Source: Hyphomicrobiales bacterium
GTDB lineage: Bacteria; Pseudomonadota; Alphaproteobacteria; Rhizobiales; Beijerinckiaceae
Direction of reading: 5' to 3'
DNA: 64,000 nucleotides
Assembly (NCBI GenBank): GCA_027489955.1
Contig: JAIXYZ010000009.1
Coordinates: forward strand, 1-64,000
This document shows positions 22,330 to 31,052 of the stretch, piece by piece (the stretch's first letter is position 1; each line of letters begins with the position of its first letter). The notes beneath the pieces are model-generated. The model did no database searches, was not told the DNA's origin, and saw only the letters and a list, made by a program, of their open reading frames with translations. Both the position numbers and the translations under genes were made by a program.

Positions 22330-23631
22330 TCAGGCCGCGCGGCGCTCATCCGGATCGATCCGGATCTCGAACGCGTCATACGTGTCGCCTTCCGGCAGCG
22401 GGCCGTCCATCGGCACGAGCCCGTCGGAGGGAACCGGCACCGCGAGCGCGATCTCGGCCTCCGGCGCGATTTCTGGCAGCAGCACCATTTCCGGCGCATA
22501 GGCCAGCACGGTCGCGAGCGCGGCCTGGTCGGCCATGCGTTCGGCCATCGCGGCGGCCGCCTCGCGGGCGGCCTCCGCCTCCAGACGCCGCAGGGCGGTC
22601 ATCGCCCGGCCCTCGACGCTTTCCGCCTCGCACCGGGCAATCGTCTCCCGGATGAGATCAAGGTCCAGTCCCTCCCCCATCGGCGCATGATCGCGCCACG
22701 CCGCCAGGGCGTGCCGCACGATCGGCTCGATCGAGGCCGGAAGCCCGGTCCGGCGGTAGAAGCCCGAGAACCCGGACGTGCGCCGGTCCGCGAGCAGCGC
22801 GCGCACCCGGGCCAGTTCGAAGCCCGACAGGCGCGACAGGGCCGCCTCGACGAAGGCGTCGGCTCGCGACATCAGCGCCCGCAGGATCAGCGCGGGCGTC
22901 AGCTGGTCCGTAGCCACGAGATGCTCCACCAGCGCGGCGGCGTCGCGGCCTGCGGCAAGGGCCATCGTGGCGCGTTCGCCGGCTTCCCGCACGATCCGCT
23001 CCCCGCGCTCGGCCTGCATCCAGCCGAGCCCGATCGTGAAACGGGACAGGGCTTGCGCGGCCGCATGGGTGATCGCCTGGCGCACGCCGACGGGCATGTC
23101 CGTCCGCTCATTCAGCGCCTCGCGCAGCGCTCCGTCATCGCCGAAGCGCTCGACCATCCGCAAAAGCGTGCTCTCGGCGAAACGCGCGCCCGGATTGTCC
23201 GCCAGCACACGGGCGACACCGGCATCGCCCACCTCGACGAGGGCGGCGGACAGGGCTTCGGACACGTCCGGCCGGCCGGCGATGGCCGCACGAACCGCGC
23301 CGCATCCCGTCGCCGCAGCATCGACGAGATCCCAGTCGGTGAACTGGGGCGAGCGCGTAAGCACCAGCGCGGCGATGTCAGCCTGGTCGCCCGCCAGGGC
23401 GGTCACGATGTGGCGCGGGGCGTCCGGCGAACCCCCGAAGGCATCCGCCATCGCCCGGCGGACCAAAGGCGATGCGTCGTCGAGCGCGGCGGCGAAGGCC
23501 GTCTCCGCGTCGCGCCGTTCGGCCGGTTCGAGGTCGGAATAGAGATAGGCGCGCGCCAGGGCGGCGATGCCGTCGGCGCGATCGGCCGCCGATGCCGTAC
23601 GGGCCCAGAGGAGGAAGCGACGGACGATCAT
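22330..23631 (-). CDS. DUF2336 domain protein (helical repeat)
   Basis: The 433-residue protein is built of HEAT-like helical repeats rich in Ala and Asp, with DASPLVRRAMADAFG, DRRTSGFSGFYRRTGLP and similar units, matching DUF2336, a family of alphaproteobacterial proteins with unknown cytoplasmic function. The start ATG at 23631 overlaps the stop of the upstream transglycosylase gene by four bases, so I prefer it to the ATG at 23643. The C-terminus ends in an acidic low-complexity stretch (PLPEGDTYDAFEIRIDPDE). Confidence 0.85.
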   Translation of the reverse strand: MIVRRFLLWARTASAADRADGIAALARAYLYSDLEPAERRDAETAFAAALDDASPLVRRAMADAFGGSPDAPRHIVTALAGDQADIAALVLTRSPQFTDWDLVDAAATGCGAVRAAIAGRPDVSEALSAALVEVGDAGVARVLADNPGARFAESTLLRMVERFGDDGALREALNERTDMPVGVRQAITHAAAQALSRFTIGLGWMQAERGERIVREAGERATMALAAGRDAAALVEHLVATDQLTPALILRALMSRADAFVEAALSRLSGFELARVRALLADRRTSGFSGFYRRTGLPASIEPIVRHALAAWRDHAPMGEGLDLDLIRETIARCEAESVEGRAMTALRRLEAEAAREAAAAMAERMADQAALATVLAYAPEMVLLPEIAPEAEIALAVPVPSDGLVPMDGPLPEGDTYDAFEIRIDPDERRAA

Positions 23632-24686
23632 GAGCTGCGCCACGTCATGAAGCGGGACAGGTCGAGCGGCTGGCGCGCGCCCTTGCGGGAGCCTGCCCCT
23701 TCGGGCGTAGGCGAAGCCAGTCCGTCCGGACGGCGCGGCGGTTCCGGCAAGGTCGGCCCGGACGGCGCGGCCGGGCTCGCGGCAGGCGGCTGCACGGAGG
23801 CCATGGCCGCGTTCTCGCCCCTGGGGAAGAAGCGCAACGCAGGCTCCGCCGAACGTTGCGGCCCGTTGCCGCCCACGACCCAGAGCCGCGCGACCGCGTC
23901 CGATACCGGCCCGCGCGGCCCCTCGGTGCGGAACAGGCCGTGCATGACCGGTCCGTCCCCGCGGGCGATGGACTGGGCGAGCGCCGCCGGGGCGGCCGCA
24001 TTTTCCTGCGGCGGCGCCACCGGCGCGGGAACGGCGGGGCTCGCCGAATGGCTCGAGGCGAGCACCGCATAGACCTCGGCGGCGCCGCGCGCGCGGCCGG
24101 ACTTGTCGAAGAACAGGCCGCGATTGGCGGCCGCCGCGTCCGGGAAGGCGGCCGCGGCCGAGGAGGTCGGATTGTTCCGGGCCTGATCGACGAGGCGCGA
24201 GGCGCCTTGCGCGCCCAGCACGTGGGCGATGTAGAGTTCGCCCTCCGTGGGATCGCGGCCCAGTTGCTGCTGCAGGAACTCGCGGTTCTTGAGCGCCAGC
24301 TCCCCGGCCATGGTCGCCGCGGCCTTCGGGTCGTTGCGCAGGGCCAGGATTTCGCGGCGGGCGTCCGCATCGGGCACGACGGCGCGGCCGTCCGCGCCGG
24401 TCTGGACCGCCTTGGCATAGTCGCCCAGCCCGTATTTGGCGCCCTCGTCACGCACCAGCGAAAGCCAGGTCTGCTCGATGAACTGGAACAGCCCGGTCGC
24501 GGAGGACGTGCGCGCCTTGGCTGCCGGATCGAGCGCCGATTCCCGCTGTGCCGTCTTGAGCAGATAGTCGAAACCTGCTCCCGTTGCGTCCGCGCCCCTT
24601 CGGATCGCGTCGATCACCGGCGCCGGCTGGCCGGAACCGGCTGGCGAAGGCGCTGGCGGCGCGGGAGGCGTGGTGAAAAGGAACAT
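23628..24686 (-). CDS. lytic transglycosylase (SLT-like) with long Pro/Ala-rich tail
   Basis: The 352-residue protein has a transglycosylase core (about residues 27-175) with the catalytic Glu in AQRESALDP and the family motifs SATGLFQFIEQTWL and ELYIAHVLGAQGASRLV. It should cut peptidoglycan glycan strands. A conventional signal peptide is not visible at this start (MFLFTTPPAPPAPSP), unusual for a periplasmic enzyme; export by another route is possible. The C-terminal half is low-complexity Pro/Ala. It is coupled by a 4-base overlap to the DUF2336 gene. Confidence 0.87.
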   Translation of the reverse strand: MFLFTTPPAPPAPSPAGSGQPAPVIDAIRRGADATGAGFDYLLKTAQRESALDPAAKARTSSATGLFQFIEQTWLSLVRDEGAKYGLGDYAKAVQTGADGRAVVPDADARREILALRNDPKAAATMAGELALKNREFLQQQLGRDPTEGELYIAHVLGAQGASRLVDQARNNPTSSAAAAFPDAAAANRGLFFDKSGRARGAAEVYAVLASSHSASPAVPAPVAPPQENAAAPAALAQSIARGDGPVMHGLFRTEGPRGPVSDAVARLWVVGGNGPQRSAEPALRFFPRGENAAMASVQPPAASPAAPSGPTLPEPPRRPDGLASPTPEGAGSRKGARQPLDLSRFMTWRSS

Positions 24687-24798
24687 CGGCGACCTCGAGG
24701 AATCGGCCTTGGAGCGGCGGCGATCCTCCTCCCGAACATTCGCCCCGATATGGTAAACGAACCCCTAAACCGGGCAGCGCCGCGAGGAAAAACGCGAG

Positions 24799-25287
24799 AT
24801 GAACGAAGTGCTTGAAGCGAAGCGTCACCCCCGCGGAGGCCTCTATTTCGAGGACTTCGCCGTCGGCCACGTCTTCCGCCATCGCCTGACGCGCACGGTC
24901 ACGCAGATGGACAACATGCTGTTCTCCAACATGACGCTGAACCCGCAGCCGCTGCACATCGACGCGCATTTCTGCGCCACCGAGACCGAGTGGGGCCAGC
25001 CGCTGATGAACTCGCTGTTCACGCTCGGCCTGATGATCGGCATCTCGGTCAACGACACCACGGTGGGCACGACGATCGCCAATCTGGGCATGAGCGACGT
25101 GAAGTTCCCCAATCCTCTCTTCGAGGGCGACACCGTCAACGCGACGACCGAGGTCGCGGCCGTGCGCGAGTCCCGCTCGCGGCCGGATGCCGGGATCGTC
25201 GACTTCATCCACCGCGCCTACAACCAGGACGGCACGCTGGTGGCCGAATGCCGGCGCCAGGCCTTCATGCGCAAGCGGCCGGCCTGA
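24799..25287 (+). CDS. MaoC-family (R)-specific enoyl-CoA hydratase-like protein
   Basis: This 162-residue hot-dog-fold protein shows LYFEDFAVGHVFRHRLTRTVT and the MaoC pattern DNMLFSNMTLNPQPLHID, plus GTTIANLGMSDVKFPNPLFEGDTV (segments). The Asn/His residues of the hydratase loop are kept. It lies 3 bases before the CitE-like gene, an arrangement common in Hyphomicrobiales; together they could handle mesaconyl- or malyl-CoA type intermediates, but substrates are inferred. Confidence 0.9.
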   Translation: MNEVLEAKRHPRGGLYFEDFAVGHVFRHRLTRTVTQMDNMLFSNMTLNPQPLHIDAHFCATETEWGQPLMNSLFTLGLMIGISVNDTTVGTTIANLGMSDVKFPNPLFEGDTVNATTEVAAVRESRSRPDAGIVDFIHRAYNQDGTLVAECRRQAFMRKRPA

Positions 25288-25290
25288 CCC

Positions 25291-26169
25291 ATGCGCTCCC
25301 TGCTCTTCGTCCCCGGCGACAGCCCGCGCAAGCTCGAGAAGGGCCTCGGCTCCGGCGCCGACGTCCTGCTCATCGACATCGAGGACAGCGTCGCCGCGTC
25401 GGCCAAGTCCGCCGCCCGCGAGGCGGTGCGCGCCTTCCTGGAACAGGCGGTGTCGCTCGCCCAGCGCCCGCGCCTCTATGTGCGGATCAACGGCCTGACG
25501 ACCGGCCTCGCCGACGCCGACCTCGACGGCGTGATGCCCGGCCGGCCGGACGGCATCATGCTGCCCAAGGCCTCGGGCGGCCAGGACGTGACGCATCTGG
25601 GCGCCAAGCTGGCCGTGCGCGAGGTGGAGAACGACATCCCCGACGGGTCGACCCGGATCATCGCCATCGGCACGGAGACGGCCCGCTCCGTCTTCGCCCT
25701 CGGCACGTATGGCGGCGCAAGCCGCCGCCTGGAGGGGCTGACCTGGGGCGGCGAGGACCTGTCGGCCGATCTCGGCGCCGAGCAGAACCGCGATGCCGCC
25801 GGCCAGTGGCTGGAGCCTTACCGGCTGGCGCGCGCGCTCACCCTGATGGGCGCCGCCGCCGCGGAAGTGGCCGCGATCGACGCGGTCTTCACCAATTTCC
25901 GCGACCTGGAGGGCCTGGCGGCGGATTGCGAGGCGGGCCGCCGCGACGGCTTCGTCGCCAAGATGGCGATCCATCCGGACCAGGTGCCGGTGATCAACCG
26001 GGTCTTCACACCGGACGCGGATGCCGTGGCGTGGGCCGAGGCGATCGTCGACGCCTTCGCCGCCGAACCGGACGCCGGCGTGGTCGGGATCAACGGCGAG
26101 ATGATCGACCGTCCGCACCTGCTGCGGGCGCAGCGCGTGCTGGCGAAGGTTCGCCGGCCCGGCGCCTGA
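25291..26169 (+). CDS. CoA ester lyase of the CitE/HpcH-HpaI family
   Basis: The 292-residue TIM-barrel protein has the CitE/malyl-CoA lyase signature: SLLFVPGDSPRKLEKG at the start, DIEDSVAASAKSAAR, LPKASGGQDV, GTETARSVFALGTYG and the Mg-binding segment GAEQNRDAAG. The family includes malyl-CoA lyase, malyl-CoA thioesterase and citramalyl-CoA lyase, and sequence alone cannot decide. It is translationally close to the MaoC gene (3-base gap), so the pair should act on related CoA esters. Confidence 0.9.
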   Translation: MRSLLFVPGDSPRKLEKGLGSGADVLLIDIEDSVAASAKSAAREAVRAFLEQAVSLAQRPRLYVRINGLTTGLADADLDGVMPGRPDGIMLPKASGGQDVTHLGAKLAVREVENDIPDGSTRIIAIGTETARSVFALGTYGGASRRLEGLTWGGEDLSADLGAEQNRDAAGQWLEPYRLARALTLMGAAAAEVAAIDAVFTNFRDLEGLAADCEAGRRDGFVAKMAIHPDQVPVINRVFTPDADAVAWAEAIVDAFAAEPDAGVVGINGEMIDRPHLLRAQRVLAKVRRPGA

Positions 26170-26173
26170 ATCC

Positions 26174-26770
26174 TCAGCCGGGACGGGCGAGCTGGAAGAC
26201 CTCGTCGACGACCGCGTAGTCAGCGTAGCCGCACCGCGCGACCAGGCGAAGCGCGGCCGTGTCGACGAGCCCGTTCTTCAGGAAGCGGTCCTCGATATGC
26301 ACGCCGATCACCTGTCCGAAGGCGACATGGCGGTCGATGGGCCGCCCGTCGAGATCCGTGAGTTCGGTCGTGCCCACCAGCCGGCATTCCAGCGCGGCGG
26401 CCGCCTCCTTGACCCGCGGCGGCTTGACGAGCCGCGATGGCTCCATCGTCAGGCCCGCATGGACGAACTCGTTGCGGCCGCGCGGCAGCGGGGCCGACGT
26501 CATGTTCATCTGCTGCGCCAGGTCCTGCGTGACGATGTTGCAGACGAACTCGCCGGTCTCCGCGACGAAGCTGAAACTGTCTTTCCGCCCTTCGCTGGAG
26601 AACATGACGATGGCCGGGCGGGAGGCGAGCACGTTGAAGAAGCTGTAGGGCGCAAGGTTGATCTCGCCCCGGGCGCTCACGGCGCTGATCCAGCCGATGG
26701 GACGGGGCGCCACCAGCGCCTTGACGGGGTCGTGGGGCAGCGGCAGGGGACCGCGCGCGTCATAGAACAT
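26174..26770 (-). CDS. flavin reductase domain protein (FMN-binding split barrel)
   Basis: The 198-residue protein starts MFYDARGPLPLPHDPVKALVAPRPIGWISAVSARGE (in segments), with the typical PRPIGWIS motif, NLAPYSFFNVLASRPAIVMF and FVCNIVTQDLAQQMN of the flavin reductase-like family. Such proteins bind FMN and are reductase partners of monooxygenases or oxidoreductases in their own right. It lies 5 bases after the nitroreductase gene on the same strand, so the two flavoproteins form an operon. Confidence 0.9.
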   Translation of the reverse strand: MFYDARGPLPLPHDPVKALVAPRPIGWISAVSARGEINLAPYSFFNVLASRPAIVMFSSEGRKDSFSFVAETGEFVCNIVTQDLAQQMNMTSAPLPRGRNEFVHAGLTMEPSRLVKPPRVKEAAAALECRLVGTTELTDLDGRPIDRHVAFGQVIGVHIEDRFLKNGLVDTAALRLVARCGYADYAVVDEVFQLARPG

Positions 26771-26775
26771 CGGCG

Positions 26776-27375
26776 TCAGGCCTCCGCGTAGGTGACGATG
26801 TCGGACAAGGCGGGGCGCGGCCGGTCCGGCTGGCGTTCCACCGGCGTGCCGATGTGCAGGAACCCGGCGATCCGCTCCTCGGGAGCAAGCCCCAGCGCAT
26901 CGAGCACGCGCCTGTCATAGGCGAACCATTCGGTCAGCCAGGCCGTGCCGTAGCCCATGGCGTTGGCGGCGATGGTCATCGTCATCAGCGAGGCGCCGGC
27001 GGACAGGGTCTGCTCCCATTGCGGGATCTTCACGTGCGGGCCGGCGCGCGACACCACCGCGATGACCAGCGGGGCCCGGCTCAGCCTGTCCCGCTCCACC
27101 TGGACACGCTTGTCGTCGGCCGCCGGATCGTCCGCGCGGAAGGCCGCGGCGATGGCCTCGCCGGCCTTCGCCCGCGCGTCGCCGCGCAGCACGATGAAGC
27201 GCCAGGGCACGAGCTTGCCGTGGTCGGGCACGCGGGAGCCGAGCGTCAGCAGCATCTCGAGTTCGCTGCCGGACGGCGCGGGCTCGGCGAGCAGATGGGG
27301 CGGGACGGACCGGCGGCTGGCCAGCAGCGCGAGCGTTTCGGACGACACAGGGGATTTCCCTCGGCAGGACGGCAT
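26776..27375 (-). CDS. nitroreductase family protein (YdjA-like)
   Basis: The 199-residue flavoprotein has LALLASRRSVPP at the N-terminus (FMN-binding Arg pair), GSRVPDHGKLVPWRFIVLRGD, and the family pattern SAGASLMTMTIAANAMGYGTAWLTEW. It matches the short YdjA group of the nitroreductase superfamily, which reduces nitro or quinone compounds using NAD(P)H. The start is not certain: ATG at 27375 or a GTG at VSSETLALL. It is the first gene of a two-gene flavoprotein unit. Confidence 0.88.
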   Translation of the reverse strand: MPSCRGKSPVSSETLALLASRRSVPPHLLAEPAPSGSELEMLLTLGSRVPDHGKLVPWRFIVLRGDARAKAGEAIAAAFRADDPAADDKRVQVERDRLSRAPLVIAVVSRAGPHVKIPQWEQTLSAGASLMTMTIAANAMGYGTAWLTEWFAYDRRVLDALGLAPEERIAGFLHIGTPVERQPDRPRPALSDIVTYAEA

Positions 27376-27569
27376 GCGGCCGCGGACCGGCCGATGGTTC
27401 AGCCCTTATTCAGGGCGCCGCCGCTAATGGTCAATGCGTCCGATGGGACAAGCCGTTGCCGCTTCGGCAGGCCGATGCCATAAACACAGCCCCCGAGCGC
27501 GAAATGCGGGCGCGCGAAGGGTCGACCGACCAGTGACGGGACTGCCTTGGGACGCGAGCGCGCCACCTG

Positions 27570-30044
27570 ATGATGGACACTTCGAAGCCCGCACGCGCGG
27601 CCGCCCCCGCGCATGAAGCCGCGCATCTGGCGCATTCGCCATGGACGCCCCGCGCGACCTGGCTCGCCTTCGCGGCCATCGTCGCGGTGTGGGCCGCGGC
27701 CGCGAGCGCATGGCCGCTGACCGGCACCGTCGTGCCGTGGGATTCCAAGAACCACTTCTATCCGATGCTGCGCTATCTGGCGGCCACCCTCGCCAACGGC
27801 GAGTGGCCGCTGTGGAACCCCTATCATTTCAGCGGCCATCCCACGGTGGCCGACCCGCAATCCATGCTGTTCACGCCGCTCATGGCGTTCCTCGCATGGC
27901 TGGCGCCGAACCCGTCGATGCAGCTCTTCGACGTCGCCGTGTTCGCGCATCTGCTGGTCGGCGCCCTCGCCGTGGCGGGTCTGTTCCGCCGGCGCGACTG
28001 GCATCCGGCGGGCGCGGTCCTGGCCGCCATAGTGTTCATCCTGGGCGGCTCGGCGGCGGCGCGCCTGCAGCATACCGGCATCATCTTCTCCTACGGCATC
28101 CTGCCGCTGGCGCTGCTGCTGCTGGAGGTGAGCCTTGCCCGCCGCTCCTACGGTATCGGCATCCTGTTCGGCATCGCCGGGGCGGTCCTTGCCCTCGGCC
28201 GCGACCAGATCGCCTTCTTCGGCTGCATCATCCTCACGGCCGCCTTCGTCGCAGCGACGCTTCGGGACGGACGTCCCCTCGCCTATCTGCGCGAGCGCGC
28301 CGGGGTGCTCGGCACGATCGTCGCGGTGGCGCTGGCGATCCTCGCGGTCCCCGTGCTGCTGACGCTGCAGTTCCTCGCGGGGTCGAACCGCCCGGAGATC
28401 GGCTACGACATCGCGGCCATGGGCTCCCTGCCCCTGCCGAGCTTCGCCACGCTGTTCTTCCCCAACGTGTTCGGCACGCTGAACGCCTCCATGGAATATT
28501 GGGGCCCCGGCCCCATGACGATCCCCGGCGGCAGCTGGACCGACCGGTCGATCAACTACGTGTTCATCGGCACGCTGCCGGCGCTGCTGATCGTCGGGCT
28601 CGGCATCGGCGCGCGCCGCCTCTGGCGGCGGGACATCGCGTTCGTCGTCGCGGTCGCGGGGGCGGCACTTCTTTATGCGCTGGGCAAGTACACGCCCGCC
28701 TATCACTGGATGTACGAGTACATCCCCGGCGTGAAGCTCTACCGCCGCCCGGCGGACGCGACCTTCATCCTCAATCTCGCTCTGGCCGTCGCCGCCGGCT
28801 ACCTGCTGCACCTCTACGCCCGCGACGGGCTTCCCCTGCCCCGCCGGCGCATCGGCTGGTGGCCGGTTCTGGCCGCGGCACTCGCCTGCGGCCTCTTCGC
28901 CTACGCGGTCTATACCGGCATCGAGTTCGCCAGCCGCGAGGGTCGCGTCGCCATCGCCGCCCGCGAGATCGGCATCGGTCTTCTCATCGGCGCCGCCGGG
29001 CTCGCTGCGCTCGTCTGGGGGCGGACGACGCCCCGCGCCCGGGCCGCGGCGGCCGCCCTCGTCGTCGCCATCACCGCCGGTGAGCTCGTCTGGCGCCACG
29101 CCGCCAGCGGCATCAACGCCGAGCCGGCGCGGCAATACGCGGTGTTCGAGACGCTGCCCCCCGAGCAGGTGCGCGGCCTGCAGATCCTCAAGGCCGAGCT
29201 CGACCGGCGCCACGCCCAGGGCGAGCGGCCCCGCGTGGAAATCCTGGGCATGGGCGGCGCCTGGCAGAATGCCTCCATGGTGTTCGGCATCGAGGACACG
29301 CTCGGCTACAACGCCCTGCGCATCGCCGACTACGAGCGGGCGGTCGGCAGCGGCGAGAACGCCGTCGACATGAGCCTGCGCAAGTTCCCCGGCACGTTCG
29401 AGGGCTATCGCTGCCGCCTGGCGTCCCTCCTGGGGCTGGAATACCTCGTCCTGGACCGGCCGCTCGCCCGGCTGCCCCGCCATTTCCCGGTCATCGAAGG
29501 CGCGACGCTGATCTTCGGCGAAGGCCAGATGTGGATCTACCGGCTGACGCCGTCGGCGCCGCGGGTCTATCTCGCCACGCGGCTTCACGCGGTGGACAGC
29601 GAGGAAGCCCTTCAGCAGGAGGAGCTTCCCGAATTCGACCGGAACGGCCAGGCCCTGATCGACCTCGCCGACGTCGAAAACCTCAAGGGCGATTACGGCC
29701 TCAAGGACCAGCTCACCGAGCCGGAACCGGCCAACGCCTATGCGGGAATCCGCGGCTATCGCCGCAATGCGGTCATCGTTCACGTGGATACGGACCGCAG
29801 CGGCGTCCTCGTCCTCCACGACATCCACTATCCCGGCTGGGAGGTGTATGTGGACGGCGAGAAGAAGCCGCTGCTGCGGGTGAACCTGCTGTTCCGCGGC
29901 GTCGAGGTCGGTCCCGGCCGCCACAAGGTGGCCTTCCGCTTCCGTCCGCTAGCGCTCGACAACCTCGTGGCGGCCGCCCAGAATCTGGTACAGCCCGCCG
30001 AGGGCGCGGACGCCGCGGACATTGCGGAGCCGGTGGTCCGCTAG
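27570..30044 (+). CDS. YfhO-like large membrane protein
   Basis: The 824-residue protein has about a dozen transmembrane segments in its first 490 residues and a soluble C-terminal domain. The N-terminal pattern TVVPWDSKNHFYPMLRYLA and WPLWNPYHFSGHPTVADPQSMLFTPL (in segments) is that of YfhO/GT-C-type polyprenyl-linked sugar transferases, where the Asp-containing first periplasmic loop is catalytic. It probably transfers a sugar to an extracytoplasmic glycan, but acceptor and donor are unknown. The C-terminal region (VLHDIHYPGWEVYVDGEKKP) is the usual immunoglobulin-like YfhO end. It may share a transcript with the next secreted protein gene. Confidence 0.88.
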   Translation: MMDTSKPARAAAPAHEAAHLAHSPWTPRATWLAFAAIVAVWAAAASAWPLTGTVVPWDSKNHFYPMLRYLAATLANGEWPLWNPYHFSGHPTVADPQSMLFTPLMAFLAWLAPNPSMQLFDVAVFAHLLVGALAVAGLFRRRDWHPAGAVLAAIVFILGGSAAARLQHTGIIFSYGILPLALLLLEVSLARRSYGIGILFGIAGAVLALGRDQIAFFGCIILTAAFVAATLRDGRPLAYLRERAGVLGTIVAVALAILAVPVLLTLQFLAGSNRPEIGYDIAAMGSLPLPSFATLFFPNVFGTLNASMEYWGPGPMTIPGGSWTDRSINYVFIGTLPALLIVGLGIGARRLWRRDIAFVVAVAGAALLYALGKYTPAYHWMYEYIPGVKLYRRPADATFILNLALAVAAGYLLHLYARDGLPLPRRRIGWWPVLAAALACGLFAYAVYTGIEFASREGRVAIAAREIGIGLLIGAAGLAALVWGRTTPRARAAAAALVVAITAGELVWRHAASGINAEPARQYAVFETLPPEQVRGLQILKAELDRRHAQGERPRVEILGMGGAWQNASMVFGIEDTLGYNALRIADYERAVGSGENAVDMSLRKFPGTFEGYRCRLASLLGLEYLVLDRPLARLPRHFPVIEGATLIFGEGQMWIYRLTPSAPRVYLATRLHAVDSEEALQQEELPEFDRNGQALIDLADVENLKGDYGLKDQLTEPEPANAYAGIRGYRRNAVIVHVDTDRSGVLVLHDIHYPGWEVYVDGEKKPLLRVNLLFRGVEVGPGRHKVAFRFRPLALDNLVAAAQNLVQPAEGADAADIAEPVVR

Positions 30045-30081
30045 GTGACCCTGCGGCGGCAAGCGCAGGAAGGGTTCTAGG

Positions 30082-30981
30082 ATGCGGTTCTCGGGCAGGT
30101 CATCGGCGGGGCGGACGGGGCGTGCGGCCTGTCTCGCGCTCTTCGTCATGGCGCCCGCCTGCGCCTTCGCCCAGATCCAGCCGCTGCCCTCGCCCGGACA
30201 GCTGCCGCCCCCCGCGCCGAACCAGGTCGCCAATGGCGGGCTGAGCCTTGCCGCGAGCTTCACCGGCGAGGGCAAGCCGATCCGCTCCGGCCTCGTCTGG
30301 CGGGTGTTCCGGGACGGCACGGACCGCAAGCCCGAACTGGTCCAGAAATCCACCGACGCCGCCCCGACCTTCATGCTGCCGCCAGGGCGCTACACCGTGC
30401 ATGCGAGCTACGGTTTTGCCGGGGCGAGCCGCTCGGTCTTCGTCCGGCCGGGGGTGAACCCGGTGGAGCGCCTGTCCATCGCCGCTGGAGCCCTGAAGCT
30501 CGCCGCCGCCATCGGCGACACGCCGATCCCGGCCGCGCGGGTGTCCTTCTCGGTCTACGTGCCGATCGGCTCGGACTCGGAAGGCCGCCTCGTCATCGGC
30601 AATGCCCGCCGGGACGACATTCTCCGCCTCCCGGAAGGCACCTACCACGTCGTCTCCAATTACGGGGACACCAACTCGATCATGCGCTCGGACCTGCGCG
30701 TGGAGGCCGGGCGCGTCACCGAGGCGACGCTGAACCACCGCGCCGCCACCGTCACCCTGAAGCTCGTGACCCAGGCCGGGGCCGAGGCGCTGGCGGGCAC
30801 GGCGTTCTCCGTGCTGACCCCGGGCGGCGACGTCATCCGCGAGGCGATCGGCGCCTTTCCGCAACTCGTCCTGGCCGAGGGCGACTATGTCGTGATCGCC
30901 CGCCACGACGGCAACATCTACACGCGCGAGTTCAACGTCGCGAGCGGCGCCGACCGGGATATCGAGGTCCTGGCGCGATAG
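30082..30981 (+). CDS. secreted protein with repeated carboxypeptidase-regulatory-like domains
   Basis: The 299-residue product has an N-terminal signal (ACLALFVMAPACAFAQ) and two or three similar beta-rich repeats, each with the pattern LSxAAxFTxxGKPIxxxxVxWRVFRD...LPPGRYTVHASYGFA, and later LPEGTYHVVSNYGD and LAEGDYVVIARHDGN. These resemble small beta-sandwich domains found in other alphaproteobacterial envelope proteins. No enzymatic motif is seen. It follows the YfhO gene by 37 bases and may be co-expressed. Confidence 0.75.
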   Translation: MRFSGRSSAGRTGRAACLALFVMAPACAFAQIQPLPSPGQLPPPAPNQVANGGLSLAASFTGEGKPIRSGLVWRVFRDGTDRKPELVQKSTDAAPTFMLPPGRYTVHASYGFAGASRSVFVRPGVNPVERLSIAAGALKLAAAIGDTPIPAARVSFSVYVPIGSDSEGRLVIGNARRDDILRLPEGTYHVVSNYGDTNSIMRSDLRVEAGRVTEATLNHRAATVTLKLVTQAGAEALAGTAFSVLTPGGDVIREAIGAFPQLVLAEGDYVVIARHDGNIYTREFNVASGADRDIEVLAR

Positions 30982-31052
30982 CGCTCCGCCCGGACCTGAA
31001 AAGCCGGACGGGGCCGTCGCCATGGGCCGCGCCGTCGAAGGCGCGAAAACCC